Part shown: positions 1-8,809 of the stretch, piece by piece
Numbering within the stretch: the stretch's first letter is position 1
Layout of the letters: each line of letters starts with the position of its first letter
Source of the DNA: Lysobacteraceae bacterium UBA6001
GTDB taxonomy: Bacteria > Pseudomonadota > Gammaproteobacteria > Xanthomonadales > Xanthomonadaceae
Length of the DNA: 64,000 bases
Assembly: GCA_002429615.1 (NCBI GenBank)
Contig: DJAN01000286.1
Location: forward strand, 533-64,532
Direction of reading: 5' to 3'
Position numbers and translations under genes: made by a program
The notes under the pieces: model-generated
What the model was told of the DNA's origin: nothing
The model's database searches: none
What the model saw: only the letters and a program-made list of their open reading frames with translations

Positions 1-879
1 CGCTACGTCTACAACCGCGCCGCGGCCAACTTGCGCAAACAGACGTCCTCCTCGGTCGCGCTGGTCATCAATGATCTTTCCAATCCATTCTTTGCCGAGT
101 TCGCCGCGGGCGTCGACGAAGGGCTGGGCGCGGGGCGTTACGTGACCCTGCTGGGCAGCACCGCCGAATCGCCGGAGCGGCAGCAGGCCGTGCTCGGCTC
201 CCTGGTCGAGCACGCGCCGGCCGGCATCATCCTGTCGCCCGCCGAACATAGCGACGCCGCCGCCGTGCAGCGCGTGCTGGGATCGCGCGTGCCGGCGCTG
301 GTGTTCAACCGCGAACTGGCGGGCCACGACGGGGACTTCCTCGCGCTCGACAACCAGCGTGGCGCCCGCCGCGCCACGGAACACCTGTACGCGCTGGGCC
401 ACCGGCGGATAGCGTTCTTTGGCGGGCATGCGGATTCGAGTTCGTGCCGGCAGCGCCGCGAAGGCTATCTGGAAGCGATGCGCAGCGTCGGTATCGAGCC
501 GGAGCCGGGTTGGCTGGTCGAATCGAGGTCTACCCGCGTGGACGCCGCCGCGCGCACCGCCGCGCTGTTTGAGCAGGCACCCGGCGTGACCGCGGCGGTT
601 TGCTACAACGACAACGTCGCCCTAGGCCTCATGCTCGGCTTGCGCGCACGCGGGTTGCAGCCCGGTGTCGACTTCGCGCTCACCGGCTTCGATGACATCA
701 GCGAGGCGGCGCTGTCGACGCCGCCGCTCACCACCTTGTCCGTGAAGCCGCGTGCCTGCGGGCGCATGGCCGCGGAGATGCTGCTGGAGCGCGTGCGTGA
801 TCCCGATGCACCGCCGCGCCGCGCGATCGCCCCGGTGCAGCTGGTGGTGCGTGGCAGCTGCGGAGAGTTGTCACGGTGA
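1..879 (+). CDS. LacI-family transcriptional regulator, 5' truncated by window edge
   Basis: The open frame runs from base 1, so the N-terminal helix-turn-helix lies outside the window. The visible part opens with the end of the hinge helix (YVYNRAAANLRK) and continues as a periplasmic-binding-protein-like sensor fold (VALVINDLSNPFFAEF, then a TGFDD motif near the C-terminus), as expected for LacI/PurR repressors. About 292 residues are visible out of the usual 330-345. The next genes on the same strand are a sugar kinase, an AGE-family isomerase and a GH92 alpha-mannosidase, so the likely inducer is mannose or a mannoside; that is inference. The stop at 877-879 is followed by a 112-bp gap before the kinase. 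No operator palindrome was found in the visible DNA. Confidence 0.93.
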   Translation, partial: RYVYNRAAANLRKQTSSSVALVINDLSNPFFAEFAAGVDEGLGAGRYVTLLGSTAESPERQQAVLGSLVEHAPAGIILSPAEHSDAAAVQRVLGSRVPALVFNRELAGHDGDFLALDNQRGARRATEHLYALGHRRIAFFGGHADSSSCRQRREGYLEAMRSVGIEPEPGWLVESRSTRVDAAARTAALFEQAPGVTAAVCYNDNVALGLMLGLRARGLQPGVDFALTGFDDISEAALSTPPLTTLSVKPRACGRMAAEMLLERVRDPDAPPRRAIAPVQLVVRGSCGELSR

Positions 880-991
880 CCCGGATCAACGCACCGCCCC
901 GGCCTGGCCGCCGCCACCCGCTCGCGCCGCGAGCACCCCACCGTCCATGACCCCACCCGTCCGATGCGAGACGACGAGGACCCAGATCCAG

Positions 992-1981
992 ATGCGCACG
1001 ATTGTTTGTTTCGGCGAAGCCCTGATCGACTTCTTCGCCCAGCCTGCCGCCACTCCCGATAGCCCGCGCACGTTCGTCCAGCACGCCGGTGGCGCGCCGG
1101 CCAACGTGGCCGTGGGCGCCGCCAGGCTCGGCGCGCCCGCGCAGTTCGTGGGCGCGCTGGGCGCCGACATGTTCGGCGACTTCCTGCTGGAAAGCCTGCA
1201 TGCGGCAGGCGTGCGCACCGATCACACGGTGCGTACCGATGCCGCGCGCACCGCGCTGGCCTTCGTCGCCATCGACCACGAAGGCGAGCGCAGCTTCAGC
1301 TTCTATCGCCCACCGGCGGCCGACCTGCTGTTCCGGGCCGAGGACTTCCACGCCGACGGCTTTGCCGGCGCCGGTGCCTTCCACGTCTGCTCCAACAGCC
1401 TGACCGGCGAACCCGCGGCCGGTGCGACCCTGCAGGGCATGCGGCTGGCGCGCGCGGCCGGCGTGCTGGTCAGCATGGACCTCAACCTGCGCCCGATGCT
1501 GTGGCCACAGGACGCAGATCCGCGCCCGCTGCTGTGGCAGGCGTTGCTGCAGGCGGACGTGGTCAAGCTGGCCCGCAACGAACTCGAATACCTCGCCGCG
1601 GACACCGATGAGGGCAGCGTGCTGAAGCGCCTGCTGCAGGGCGGCGTGCGCTGGGTGGTGGTCACCGATGGCGCCCAGCCGATCCACTGGTACAGCGCCG
1701 AAGGCGAGGGTGAACTGCGCAGCCCCCGGGTCAAGGCGATCGACACCACCGCCGCGGGCGACGCCTTCGTCGCCGGGCTGCTGTTCCATCTGGTCCAGGC
1801 CGGCATCGATGCCGCGCAGCTGGCCGGTTTCCTCCGTGATCGCGACGCGATCGAAAGCGCGCTGCGTTTCGCCGCTTCGGTGGGCGCGATCGCGGTAACC
1901 CGTCACGGTGCGTTCGCGGCCATGCCCGGGCTTGCCGACGTGCAGCAACTGCTCAAGGAGCAATACGAAGATGTCATCTGA
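992..1981 (+). CDS. PfkB/ribokinase-family sugar kinase, probable fructokinase
   Basis: This 329-aa protein (from MRTIVCFGEALIDFF) has both PfkB signatures: an N-terminal sugar-binding stretch (GGAPANVAVGAARLG) and the C-terminal DTTAAGDAFVAGLL, whose GD holds the catalytic base. PfkB enzymes phosphorylate fructose, ribose, KDG or similar sugars in the cytoplasm with ATP. The start codon at 992 is chosen because the family begins a few residues before this motif; upstream in-frame codons extend into non-homologous sequence. The gene overlaps the next by 11 bases, so the two are translationally coupled. The partner is an AGE-family isomerase, so the likely reaction is fructose to fructose-6-phosphate after mannose isomerisation. 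The substrate is inferred, not visible in the sequence. Confidence 0.9.
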   Translation: MRTIVCFGEALIDFFAQPAATPDSPRTFVQHAGGAPANVAVGAARLGAPAQFVGALGADMFGDFLLESLHAAGVRTDHTVRTDAARTALAFVAIDHEGERSFSFYRPPAADLLFRAEDFHADGFAGAGAFHVCSNSLTGEPAAGATLQGMRLARAAGVLVSMDLNLRPMLWPQDADPRPLLWQALLQADVVKLARNELEYLAADTDEGSVLKRLLQGGVRWVVVTDGAQPIHWYSAEGEGELRSPRVKAIDTTAAGDAFVAGLLFHLVQAGIDAAQLAGFLRDRDAIESALRFAASVGAIAVTRHGAFAAMPGLADVQQLLKEQYEDVI

Positions 1982-3218
1982 AAACCTGCCCGATTTCCGT
2001 TCCCCGGCGTTCCTGCGCGCGCATATCGCCGAGACGATGGCGTTCTACCACCCGCGCTGCATCGACCCGGAAGGTGGCTTCTTCCACTATTTCAAGGACG
2101 ACGGCACGGTCTACGACCGCAGCCATCGCCACCTGGTCAGCAGCACCCGCTTCGTCTTCAACTACGCCATGGCGGCGCGCGAGTTCGCCGACGACGCCGA
2201 GCTGAAGCCGCAGTACCTCGCCGCGGTGCGCCACGGCCTGGACTACCTGCGCCAGGTGCATCGCAACCCGCAGACCGGTGGCTATGCCTGGACGCTGCGC
2301 GACGGCAAGGTCGAGGACGCGACCAACCACTGCTACGGCGTGGCCTTCGTCCTGCTGGCGTACTCCTGCGGGCTCAAGGCCGGCTTCGAGGAGGCGCGCG
2401 CCTGGATGGACGAGACCTGGGCGCTGCTCGAAGCGCGCTTCTGGGAGCCGCAGCACGGCCTGTACCGCGACGAGGCCGACGCCGACTGGCACTTCAGCGG
2501 CTATCGTGGCCAGAACGCCAACATGCACATGTGCGAGGCGATGCTGGCGGCATTCGAGGCCAGCGGCGAACGCCGCTACCTCGACCGCGCACTGGCCCTG
2601 GCCGATGCGATGACCCGGCGCCATGCGGCGAAGGCGGGCGGACTGGTGTGGGAGCACTACGACCGCGACTGGAACATCGACTGGACCTACCACCTGGATG
2701 ATCCGAAGCACCTGTTCCGCCCGTGGGGTTTCCAGCCCGGCCACCAGACCGAATGGGCCAAGCTGCTGCTGATCCTGGACCGCCATGTCGATGCCGACTG
2801 GCTGGTGCCCACCGCGCGCCACCTGTTCGATGTCGCGCTCGGTAATTCCTGGGACGCCCAGCACGGCGGCATGGTCTATGGCTTCGCCTACGAGGGGCTG
2901 CGCAATGCGGCCAGCGGGGATGCGCGCGTCGAAGGGGCGGCCTACGTCTGCGACGACGACAAGTATTTCTGGGTCCAGGCCGAGTCGCTCGCCGCCGCCG
3001 CGCTGCTCGCGCACCGCACCGGTGATGCGACGTACTGGGACTGGTACGAGCGCCTATGGACGTACTCGTGGCAGCACATGGTGGATCACACCTATGGTGC
3101 GTGGTTCCGCATCCTGGATGTGAACAACCGCAAGTACGACGACGAGAAGAGCCCGGCCGGCAAGACCGACTACCACACCATGGGCGCCTGCCACGAGGTG
3201 CTCAACGTCCTGCGTTGA
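1971..3218 (+). CDS. AGE-family N-acylglucosamine 2-epimerase, probable mannose isomerase
   Basis: A 415-aa protein starting MSSENLPDFRS. It is an (alpha/alpha)6-barrel of the AGE/YihS family by its repeated helical motifs: HRHLVSSTRFVFNYAMAARE, NMHMCEAMLAAFEASGERRY, QPGHQTEWAKLLLIL and KYFWVQAESLAAA. Family members interconvert aldoses and ketoses or epimerise N-acylhexosamines without a metal. The ATG at 1971 lies inside the kinase gene, giving an 11-bp overlap. With the kinase and the GH92 mannosidase alongside, conversion of mannose to fructose is the most economical role. Cellobiose epimerase and N-acylglucosamine epimerase are alternatives, since the fold does not settle substrate. Confidence 0.85.
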   Translation: MSSENLPDFRSPAFLRAHIAETMAFYHPRCIDPEGGFFHYFKDDGTVYDRSHRHLVSSTRFVFNYAMAAREFADDAELKPQYLAAVRHGLDYLRQVHRNPQTGGYAWTLRDGKVEDATNHCYGVAFVLLAYSCGLKAGFEEARAWMDETWALLEARFWEPQHGLYRDEADADWHFSGYRGQNANMHMCEAMLAAFEASGERRYLDRALALADAMTRRHAAKAGGLVWEHYDRDWNIDWTYHLDDPKHLFRPWGFQPGHQTEWAKLLLILDRHVDADWLVPTARHLFDVALGNSWDAQHGGMVYGFAYEGLRNAASGDARVEGAAYVCDDDKYFWVQAESLAAAALLAHRTGDATYWDWYERLWTYSWQHMVDHTYGAWFRILDVNNRKYDDEKSPAGKTDYHTMGACHEVLNVLR

Positions 3219-3247
3219 GCACGTTCCCTGCCTGGATGGATGATGCC

Positions 3248-6200
3248 ATGACCCTGATGCACTCCCGCCGGCAGCGCCGGCTTGTCGCGGCCGTTGCGCT
3301 GCTGGCGATGGCAGGCTGTTCGCCGCGGCCCGACGCCCCCCGTTCGCTGGTGACGGAGAGCGGCCCGTTCCATACCTCGTTCGAGCAGGCAGATCCGCAG
3401 CCGCTGCTGGCACGGGGCGAGCGCGGCGGGAACGTCGACATGACGCTGCGCGTGTCCGACGGTCCCGACGACGCATACGCGGCGCGTGCCCATGTGGGAT
3501 TCACCGGCGTGCGCTCGCTGGCCTATGCCGGGAAGGCGCAGGGTAACGGCGGCGATGTCCGGCAGGTGCTGTTCAATGTCGATATCCCGGTGACCGCCAG
3601 CACCGCGCTGTCCTATCTGGTGTTCCCGGCGTTCATCGAGGGCGATCTGGCCTATCCCAGTACGTGGGTCGCCGTCGACCTGGAGTTCGACGATGGCACC
3701 CGCCTGTCGGATCTGGGGGCCATTGACCAGCACGGCTTCGGCGTGTCGGCGCGCCGGCAGGGCGAGTCCAAGTCACTCTATACCGGGCAATGGAACCGCA
3801 AGCAGTCGCGCATCGGCGCGGTGGCCGCGGGCAAGCGCATCCAGCGGATCGTGCTTGCGTACCAGGCACCGCAGGGCTCCACCCGCTTCGGCGGATGGGT
3901 CGACGACATCCTGATCACCGATGCACCGGAAGCCGCGGTGTCCACGCACCCCAGCGAACAGGTGCTGACCACGCGCGGCACCCACTCCAGCGGCAGTTTC
4001 TCGCGCGGCAACAACATTCCCGCCACCGCGATGCCGCACGGCTTCAATTTCTGGGCGCCGGTGACCAATGCCGGCTCGATGAGCTGGTTCTATGAGTACG
4101 CGAAGGGCAACGACGCCGGTAATCGCCCGCGCCTGGAAGCGTTGGCGCTGACGCACGAGACCAGCCCGTGGATGGGCGACCGGCAGACGTTCCAGCTGAT
4201 GCCCTCGCTGGCCCATGGCGTGCCGCCGGTGAATCGTGCCGAACGCGCGCTTACGTTCCGGCACGAGAACGAGGTCGCGCAGCCGCACCATTACCGCGTG
4301 GGCTTCGACAACGGCATCGTCGCCGAGATCGCGCCGACCGAGCGCGCGGCGATGATGCGCTTCACTTTTCCGGGTGACGACGCCAGCCTGGTGTTCGACA
4401 ACGTCGATGATCGTGGCGGGCTGTCGCTCTCGCCCGAGCGCGGCGAACTCACCGGCTACACCGACACCCGCAGCGGCTTGTCCAACGGCGCGACGCGCAT
4501 GTTCGTCTATGCCCGGTTCGACCGCCCGGTGACCGCCAGCAGCAAGCTGGTGGCCACCGACGGCACGAAGGGTGCGGCGCCCCGGCGCAACGTCGCCGGC
4601 TATTTCCGCTTCGACGCCGGCAAGGCGCGCACCGTGACCATGCGCATCGCCACCTCGCTGGTCAGTGTCGAGCAGGCGCGGCGCAACCTGGCGCTGGAGA
4701 TCGGCGAAGGGGACAGCTTCGATGATGTGCGCGAGCGAGCACGCCAGGCCTGGGACAAGAAGCTGGGCGTGATCGAGGTCGAGGGCGCGACGCAGGACCA
4801 GCTGACCACGCTGTATTCCAATCTGTACCGGCTGTTCCTGTATCCGAATGCCACGCACGAGAACTTCGGCAGCCATGACGCGCCGGTGTGGCGGCATGCG
4901 GTGCAGTCCTCGGCAGGCAAGGACATTCCGGCCGGCACCACCGCCACGCAGACGGGCGCGGCGATCGCCGACGGCAAGCTCTACGTCAACAACGGCTTCT
5001 GGGACACCTATCGCACGGTGTGGGCGGCGCAGGCACTCTTTGCACCGAGCCAGGCCGGGGCGATGGTCGATGGCTTCATCCAGCAGTACCGCGACAGCGG
5101 CTGGGTGCCGCGCTGGTCGTCGCCCGGCTACGCGAACCTGATGACCGGTACGAGTTCGGATGCGGCATTCGCCGATGCCTACGTGAAGGGCGTGCCGGGG
5201 CTGGATGCGGCCGGCGTCTATGCCGCGGCGATAAAGAATGCCGCGGTGCTTCCGCCGGACGAGCATGTCGGCCGCAAGGGCATGGCGGTGGCGCCCTTCA
5301 TTGGCTACACGCCGAGCTCGGTGGGGGAGGGCGTGTCCTGGGCGCTGGAGGGCTATATCAACGATTTCGGCATCGGCAACATGCTGGCGGCGATGGCCGA
5401 GGCGCCGGCGCCGTTCCTGCCGCGCAAGCGCCTGCGCGAGGAGAGCGAGTACTACCGCGACCGGGCGTTGAACTACGTGCACATGTTCGACCCGGCGATC
5501 GGGTTCTTCCAGGGCCGCACGGTGGATGGCGCATGGAAGTCGAAGGCCGGCGAGTACGACCCACGTGTGTGGGGTCATGAACACGACTACACCGAGACCA
5601 ATGGCTGGGGGTTCGCCTTCCTGGTACCGCAGGACGGGCAGGGCCTGGCCAACCTGTACGGCGGTCGCGAGGGACTGGCGCGCAAGTTGGATGACTATTT
5701 CGCCACGCCGGAATCTGCGGGCTTCACCGGCTCGTATGGCGGCGTGATCCACGAAATGGTGGAAGCACGCGATGTGCGGATGGGGCAGTGGGGCTTCTCC
5801 AACCAGGTGGCGCACCATGTGCCGTGGATGTACCTGTACGCCGGACAGCCGTGGCGTACCCAGCAGATCGTGCGCGAGACGCTGGCACGGATGTATGTCG
5901 GCTCGGAGATCGGGCAGGGCTATCCCGGCGACGAGGACAATGGCGAGTCGTCGGCGTGGTGGTTGCTGTCGGCACTGGGTTTCTATCCGCTGCAGATGGG
6001 CAGCGAGAACCTGGCGATTGGCTCGCCTCTGTTCACCCGCGCGACGGTGCATCTGGAGAACGGAAAGACCCTGGTGGTCAGCGCACCGAACAACAGTGCG
6101 GAGAATGTGTATGTGAGTGGCGTGGTGGTGAATGGCCAGCCGTGGACCCGCACGGTGATTCCGCATCGGCTGCTGGCCGACGGAGCGCGGATCGAGTTCA

Positions 6201-6733
6201 CGATGTCGCCGCGGCCTGCGACGTGGGGCAGCGATGCCAAGGCGCTGCCGCCGTCGTTGACCGAGGGTGACATGCGTCCTGCTGCGCTGGTCGATCTGAC
6301 CGGGCCTGGGCGTGGTTCGGCGACCACCAGCGTCCGCGATGCTGACGTCGATGCGCTGTTCGACAACAACTCGCTTACGGAAGTGGCTTTCCAGGCGGCG
6401 GCGCCGGTGTCGATCGGCTGGCGCTTCGAGCAGACGCCGGCGTCGCCGGTGCGCTTCTATACGATCACCTCGGGTGGGGCGGGCGGATATCCGAGTAGCT
6501 GGGTGCTGGAGGGCTCCAACGACGGCGCGGCCTGGAAGACGCTGGATCGTCGCGAGGGTGAGGTCTTCGAGTGGGCGCGGTATACGCGGCCATTCCGGTT
6601 GGATGCGCCGGCGCGTTATCGGCACTATCGCTTGGTGATCACGGCGACGGGGGGCACTGGGGCGCTCTCCCTGGCGGAGCTGGAACTGTTGGGATCGGAT
6701 GAGGCAGGGCGGGCGGCTTCGACCGGCAAGTAA
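3248..6733 (+). CDS. GH92 alpha-mannosidase lipoprotein with C-terminal F5/8-type domain
   Basis: This 1161-aa protein hydrolyses alpha-mannosides, for example on N-glycans or manno-oligosaccharides. It opens with a lipoprotein signal whose LAMAGC lipobox puts the acylated Cys at residue 24. Residues ~30-230 form a beta-rich N-terminal region, then a complete GH92 module with landmarks GTSSDAAFADAY, HEHDYTETNGWGFAFLVPQDG, FSNQVAHHVPWMYLYAG and GYPGDEDNGESSAWW. The last ~150 residues (FDNNSLTEVAF, PSSWVLEGSNDGAAW) look like a galactose-binding F5/8-type carbohydrate-binding domain. GH92 enzymes are Ca2+-dependent inverting mannosidases. Start: ATG 3248 gives the cleanest signal; ATGs at 3236 and 3257 are alternatives. 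It follows the AGE gene by 29 bp, probably in one operon. A 950-aa antisense frame is a composition artefact. Confidence 0.93.
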   Translation: MTLMHSRRQRRLVAAVALLAMAGCSPRPDAPRSLVTESGPFHTSFEQADPQPLLARGERGGNVDMTLRVSDGPDDAYAARAHVGFTGVRSLAYAGKAQGNGGDVRQVLFNVDIPVTASTALSYLVFPAFIEGDLAYPSTWVAVDLEFDDGTRLSDLGAIDQHGFGVSARRQGESKSLYTGQWNRKQSRIGAVAAGKRIQRIVLAYQAPQGSTRFGGWVDDILITDAPEAAVSTHPSEQVLTTRGTHSSGSFSRGNNIPATAMPHGFNFWAPVTNAGSMSWFYEYAKGNDAGNRPRLEALALTHETSPWMGDRQTFQLMPSLAHGVPPVNRAERALTFRHENEVAQPHHYRVGFDNGIVAEIAPTERAAMMRFTFPGDDASLVFDNVDDRGGLSLSPERGELTGYTDTRSGLSNGATRMFVYARFDRPVTASSKLVATDGTKGAAPRRNVAGYFRFDAGKARTVTMRIATSLVSVEQARRNLALEIGEGDSFDDVRERARQAWDKKLGVIEVEGATQDQLTTLYSNLYRLFLYPNATHENFGSHDAPVWRHAVQSSAGKDIPAGTTATQTGAAIADGKLYVNNGFWDTYRTVWAAQALFAPSQAGAMVDGFIQQYRDSGWVPRWSSPGYANLMTGTSSDAAFADAYVKGVPGLDAAGVYAAAIKNAAVLPPDEHVGRKGMAVAPFIGYTPSSVGEGVSWALEGYINDFGIGNMLAAMAEAPAPFLPRKRLREESEYYRDRALNYVHMFDPAIGFFQGRTVDGAWKSKAGEYDPRVWGHEHDYTETNGWGFAFLVPQDGQGLANLYGGREGLARKLDDYFATPESAGFTGSYGGVIHEMVEARDVRMGQWGFSNQVAHHVPWMYLYAGQPWRTQQIVRETLARMYVGSEIGQGYPGDEDNGESSAWWLLSALGFYPLQMGSENLAIGSPLFTRATVHLENGKTLVVSAPNNSAENVYVSGVVVNGQPWTRTVIPHRLLADGARIEFTMSPRPATWGSDAKALPPSLTEGDMRPAALVDLTGPGRGSATTSVRDADVDALFDNNSLTEVAFQAAAPVSIGWRFEQTPASPVRFYTITSGGAGGYPSSWVLEGSNDGAAWKTLDRREGEVFEWARYTRPFRLDAPARYRHYRLVITATGGTGALSLAELELLGSDEAGRAASTGK

Positions 6734-6800
6734 GGGATCGGCCTTGCGGCGCTTGGCGAGGTACGATCTGTAGCCGAGGATTCGGTCGAGGCGGGCGGCT

Positions 6801-6825
6801 CATGGGGTAATTCAGATGCCCCATG
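6801..6825. terminator. Hairpin after the mannoside operon
   Basis: A perfect 7-bp inverted repeat (CATGGGG / CCCCATG) with an 11-base loop lies 67 bp after the GH92 stop. No T-run follows, so it may be a weak terminator or an mRNA-stabilising hairpin. Confidence 0.35.
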
Positions 6826-6868
6826 TAGTCGCCCCTTCGCCCATCACCGATCAGGGGGTCGGTATCGC

Positions 6869-7280
6869 ATGAAGAAGAACATCGCGTTCTTGTTGGGGAC
6901 GTTGGTCCTTTGGTCCCAATCGGCGGCTGCATGCCAGTTCATTGATCCCAAGCCCGAAGATGTCATGGCGCTTGAGGACAACCTCGTGATTGCCTATCCG
7001 GCGGCGATATCGAATCTGCCTCGCGCCGCCCGCGATCATAATTTTAGGTTTGCCGATGATCGGCTGGGAACGGCGTCGATCAGACGAGCATCGAGAGGGC
7101 ACGCTGAGCGCGTTATTTCAGTTCACCAACCAACTTCACTTCCTCACTTTGATGATGTCCGGGTTCCTGGCAGGGGCGGTCCTGGCGCGGCCAATAATGA
7201 AGTTTGACGGGCCTTTGTTGGCGAGTCCGCTTTCTATCCTGTCGGCGTGTGTCGTCTTGAGGTGGCTGTCAGAACGGTGA
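6869..7280 (+). pseudogene. Exported/membrane protein gene, apparently frameshifted
   Basis: A good ribosome site (AGGGGG, ten bases upstream) precedes ATG 6869, which opens with a clear signal peptide (MKKNIAFLLGTLVLWSQSAAA). That frame continues to 7207, but after about residue 50 it turns into Arg/Pro-rich sequence without pattern. The overlapping +1 frame from about 7000 to 7280 instead reads as membrane protein: three hydrophobic segments (APPAIIILGLPMIGW, LHFLTLMMSGFLAGAVLA, LLASPLSILSACVVL) ending at a stop at 7278-7280. The simplest reading is one gene broken by a single-base indel near 7000-7030. Family unknown. It could also be two genes, or a sequencing error. Confidence 0.4.
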
Positions 7281-7355
7281 CGACCTGCCGGCTCGTCCGA
7301 GGTGACGCTCCCGCCTATCGGCGAGGTCTACAACGATGACTTTCACCACCGATCC
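7269..7355 (-). pseudogene. 3' fragment of a DUF3653-type phage gene
   Basis: The minus strand encodes SVVKVIVVDLADRRERHLGR before a stop. This matches the last ~22 residues of the intact gene at 10508-10858 (SMVKVVVVDLGDWRERHFGK) with only a few changes, and the DNA is clearly alignable. The rest of the gene is missing: upstream of 7355 on this strand the frame is unrelated. It is a decayed tail of the same inovirus-associated gene family and marks the left side of the phage-derived patch. The stretch 7356-7509 beyond it shows nothing I can identify. Confidence 0.55.
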
Positions 7356-7509
7356 AGGCGGAGTCAGCGCTCTCGTGTCGCCCCCCCCTGTGCAAATATC
7401 CCAGCGAAAAAGGCAACGTAACGCTAGTTCTGAAACTTGGGTCTGCATCGGAAAGCGCGAATGCCAATTCGACCAGGACCCTCGATGAAAGCCCCCTCTC
7501 GGAGAGAAT

Positions 7510-7944
7510 ATGAAATTTAATGCATTAAAATTCTCATATCTGGCACTAACTATCTGCTCTCCTACGGCCTGCTCGGCAAATAATGATTCGGCGGAGAGGC
7601 CACGCATGAACGGAAATGCAAACATCATTTCCGGCCATAATGAGCCAACCTTCACTGAGAATTTTGGAATAGATCTTAATTTGCCCATTAGTGAGAGGGA
7701 GTTCCGCTCCTTGCTGGAAGTTAGAGGAATCCAGTTTCGGATGATTGATGCATCCAATAAGAATGAAGCCCTCCCAGTGCCAAGGCATCGCCATAACATG
7801 GATTCATTAGAATTGAAGAAAATGTACGAAATCTATGGAGGAGTTGATTCTGATCGCCACATCGGCAGGAGATTTCGCGCATATGTCGATACCAATGGCA
7901 TGGTCGTTTATATTGAGAATGCGTTTTCGTACACAGGCCCATGA
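7510..7944 (+). CDS. Hypothetical lipoprotein, lower-GC accessory gene
   Basis: A 144-aa protein (MKFNALKFSYLALTICSPTAC...) with a short hydrophobic start and a possible lipobox ending at Cys 21 (SPTAC), followed by a polar mature region rich in N, S, E and D. The C-terminal part (GRRFRAYVDTNGMVVYIENAF) looks like a beta-rich periplasmic domain. I recognise no family. The base composition is visibly more AT-rich than the surrounding genes, and it sits between two inovirus fragments, so it is probably acquired cargo. A GGAGAG stretch at 7501-7506 gives a plausible ribosome site. It could be an immunity or adaptor protein left from an accessory element. Confidence 0.6.
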   Translation: MKFNALKFSYLALTICSPTACSANNDSAERPRMNGNANIISGHNEPTFTENFGIDLNLPISEREFRSLLEVRGIQFRMIDASNKNEALPVPRHRHNMDSLELKKMYEIYGGVDSDRHIGRRFRAYVDTNGMVVYIENAFSYTGP

Positions 7945-7968
7945 ATGACACCAAAGGGGATAGACAAG

Positions 7969-8015
7969 GACGTCTATGGTCGATGGCGTGCCGTGGTCGG
8001 CCCCTGGCTTCGTCG
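7969..8015. repeat. Direct-repeat copy 1 of a zot 3' segment
   Basis: These 47 bases match 9044-9090 with two mismatches (7973 and 7986). In copy 2 the DNA lies in the zot-like reading frame and encodes MVDDVPWSAPGFV. Here it encodes MVDGVPWSAPGFV and then runs into unrelated sequence. The spacing between copies is 1075 bp and the intervening DNA carries the secreted-protein gene at 8110. Confidence 0.85.
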
Positions 8016-8110
8016 ACGGAGGACGTTTTTTTATGATGACGATTGGCGAGGCGGACTACCTTGTGCTTGGTCGCGCACGTGGCTGGTCGTGCTGCACGGG
8101 AGCCGTGTGA
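7976..8110 (+). pseudogene. Short hybrid frame beginning with a zot fragment
   Basis: ATG 7976 opens a 44-residue frame whose first 13 residues (MVDGVPWSAPGFV) are the repeated zot piece; the remainder (MMTIGEADYLVLGRARGW...) is unrecognised. It ends with TGA at 8108-8110, overlapping the ATG of the next gene (TGATG), so it could act as a leader that couples translation. More likely it is a recombination scar. Confidence 0.35.
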
Positions 8111-8682
8111 TGCCGGTGACGCGGGTCGGCTTGTTGGTAGTTCTCATGGGGCTACCCGGCTTCGCCATTGCGGATTCGGGTGCGAATCGCGTGGCATCGG
8201 AGCGGTATATCGCCAGGGCATTCAAGGAAGCGGCCTTCAACCCCCATGCATTCCTTGAGACAGAAATAGTCGCTCGTTACGGGGCTGGGGACGTCCACAA
8301 GACCCAGTACTTCGTGGAGCACAGGTACTGGGATCCAGGTTCCGGACTGGCCGCCATTGTCTCCGTCGATGCAGAGCCGGCTCTGCCGTATCGCATTGCT
8401 TCAGAGATAACGATTGTCGCGAAGGACGTGGGTGTTCCGTCCGCGAATGTGCAGGGCTTGGGCACAATCGACCTGTTCGGGGTGAGAGTGGGGGACGACC
8501 AGGCCGCTGCCCAGTCGGTTGCCAAGCGTAAGCATGGTTCGCAGTCCGTTCGGACCAAGCTGCTGGGGGAGCCTTGCACCCAGTTGATGTTCTTCGCCTC
8601 AGAAGCCGAGACGAACACCTTCTACAAATATTATTTGAAGGACGGACATGTCGTGGCCATGGCTATTGGGCTTACGGATTAG
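8110..8682 (+). CDS. Hypothetical secreted protein between two zot fragments
   Basis: A 190-aa protein. ATG 8110 is chosen because it opens a good signal peptide (MPVTRVGLLVVLMGLPGFAIA, cleavage near ADS); the longer frame from 7945 has non-signal, Arg-rich sequence upstream. The mature part (ERYIARAFKEAAFNPHAFLET, then WDPGSGLAAIVSVDAEPA, and a late Cys in GEPCTQLMFF) shows no recognised motif. It is probably periplasmic. The gene is bracketed by two copies of a zot 3' segment at 7969 and 9044, which suggests it arrived as cargo during prophage rearrangement. Function unknown. Confidence 0.6.
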   Translation: MPVTRVGLLVVLMGLPGFAIADSGANRVASERYIARAFKEAAFNPHAFLETEIVARYGAGDVHKTQYFVEHRYWDPGSGLAAIVSVDAEPALPYRIASEITIVAKDVGVPSANVQGLGTIDLFGVRVGDDQAAAQSVAKRKHGSQSVRTKLLGEPCTQLMFFASEAETNTFYKYYLKDGHVVAMAIGLTD

Positions 8683-8809
8683 CTTCGGCCTGATCTTCGC
8701 TTCCATGGTCATCGCGTTCCTGCTGCTCGGCCTGCTCAACGGCATCAACCCGGGCCTGGACAGCGTCCACCTTGCGCAGAAGTACGGCCGGAAGATTGGC
8801 GACCGCTAA
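8648..8809 (+). CDS. Possible small membrane protein, 53 aa
   Basis: An ATG at 8648, inside the 3' end of the previous gene, opens a 53-residue frame with one clear membrane segment (SFGLIFASMVIAFLLLGLL) and a charged tail (HLAQKYGRKIGDR). It directly precedes the zot-like remnant. It might be the C-terminal scrap of a phage membrane protein rather than a complete gene. No strong ribosome site is visible. Confidence 0.3.
   Translation: MSWPWLLGLRISFGLIFASMVIAFLLLGLLNGINPGLDSVHLAQKYGRKIGDR

Noticed and set aside
3773-6625. 950-aa minus-strand open frame opposite GH92
   Set aside because: Arg/His-rich sequence without motifs; it is the usual antisense artefact of high-GC coding DNA over a clear GH92 gene.
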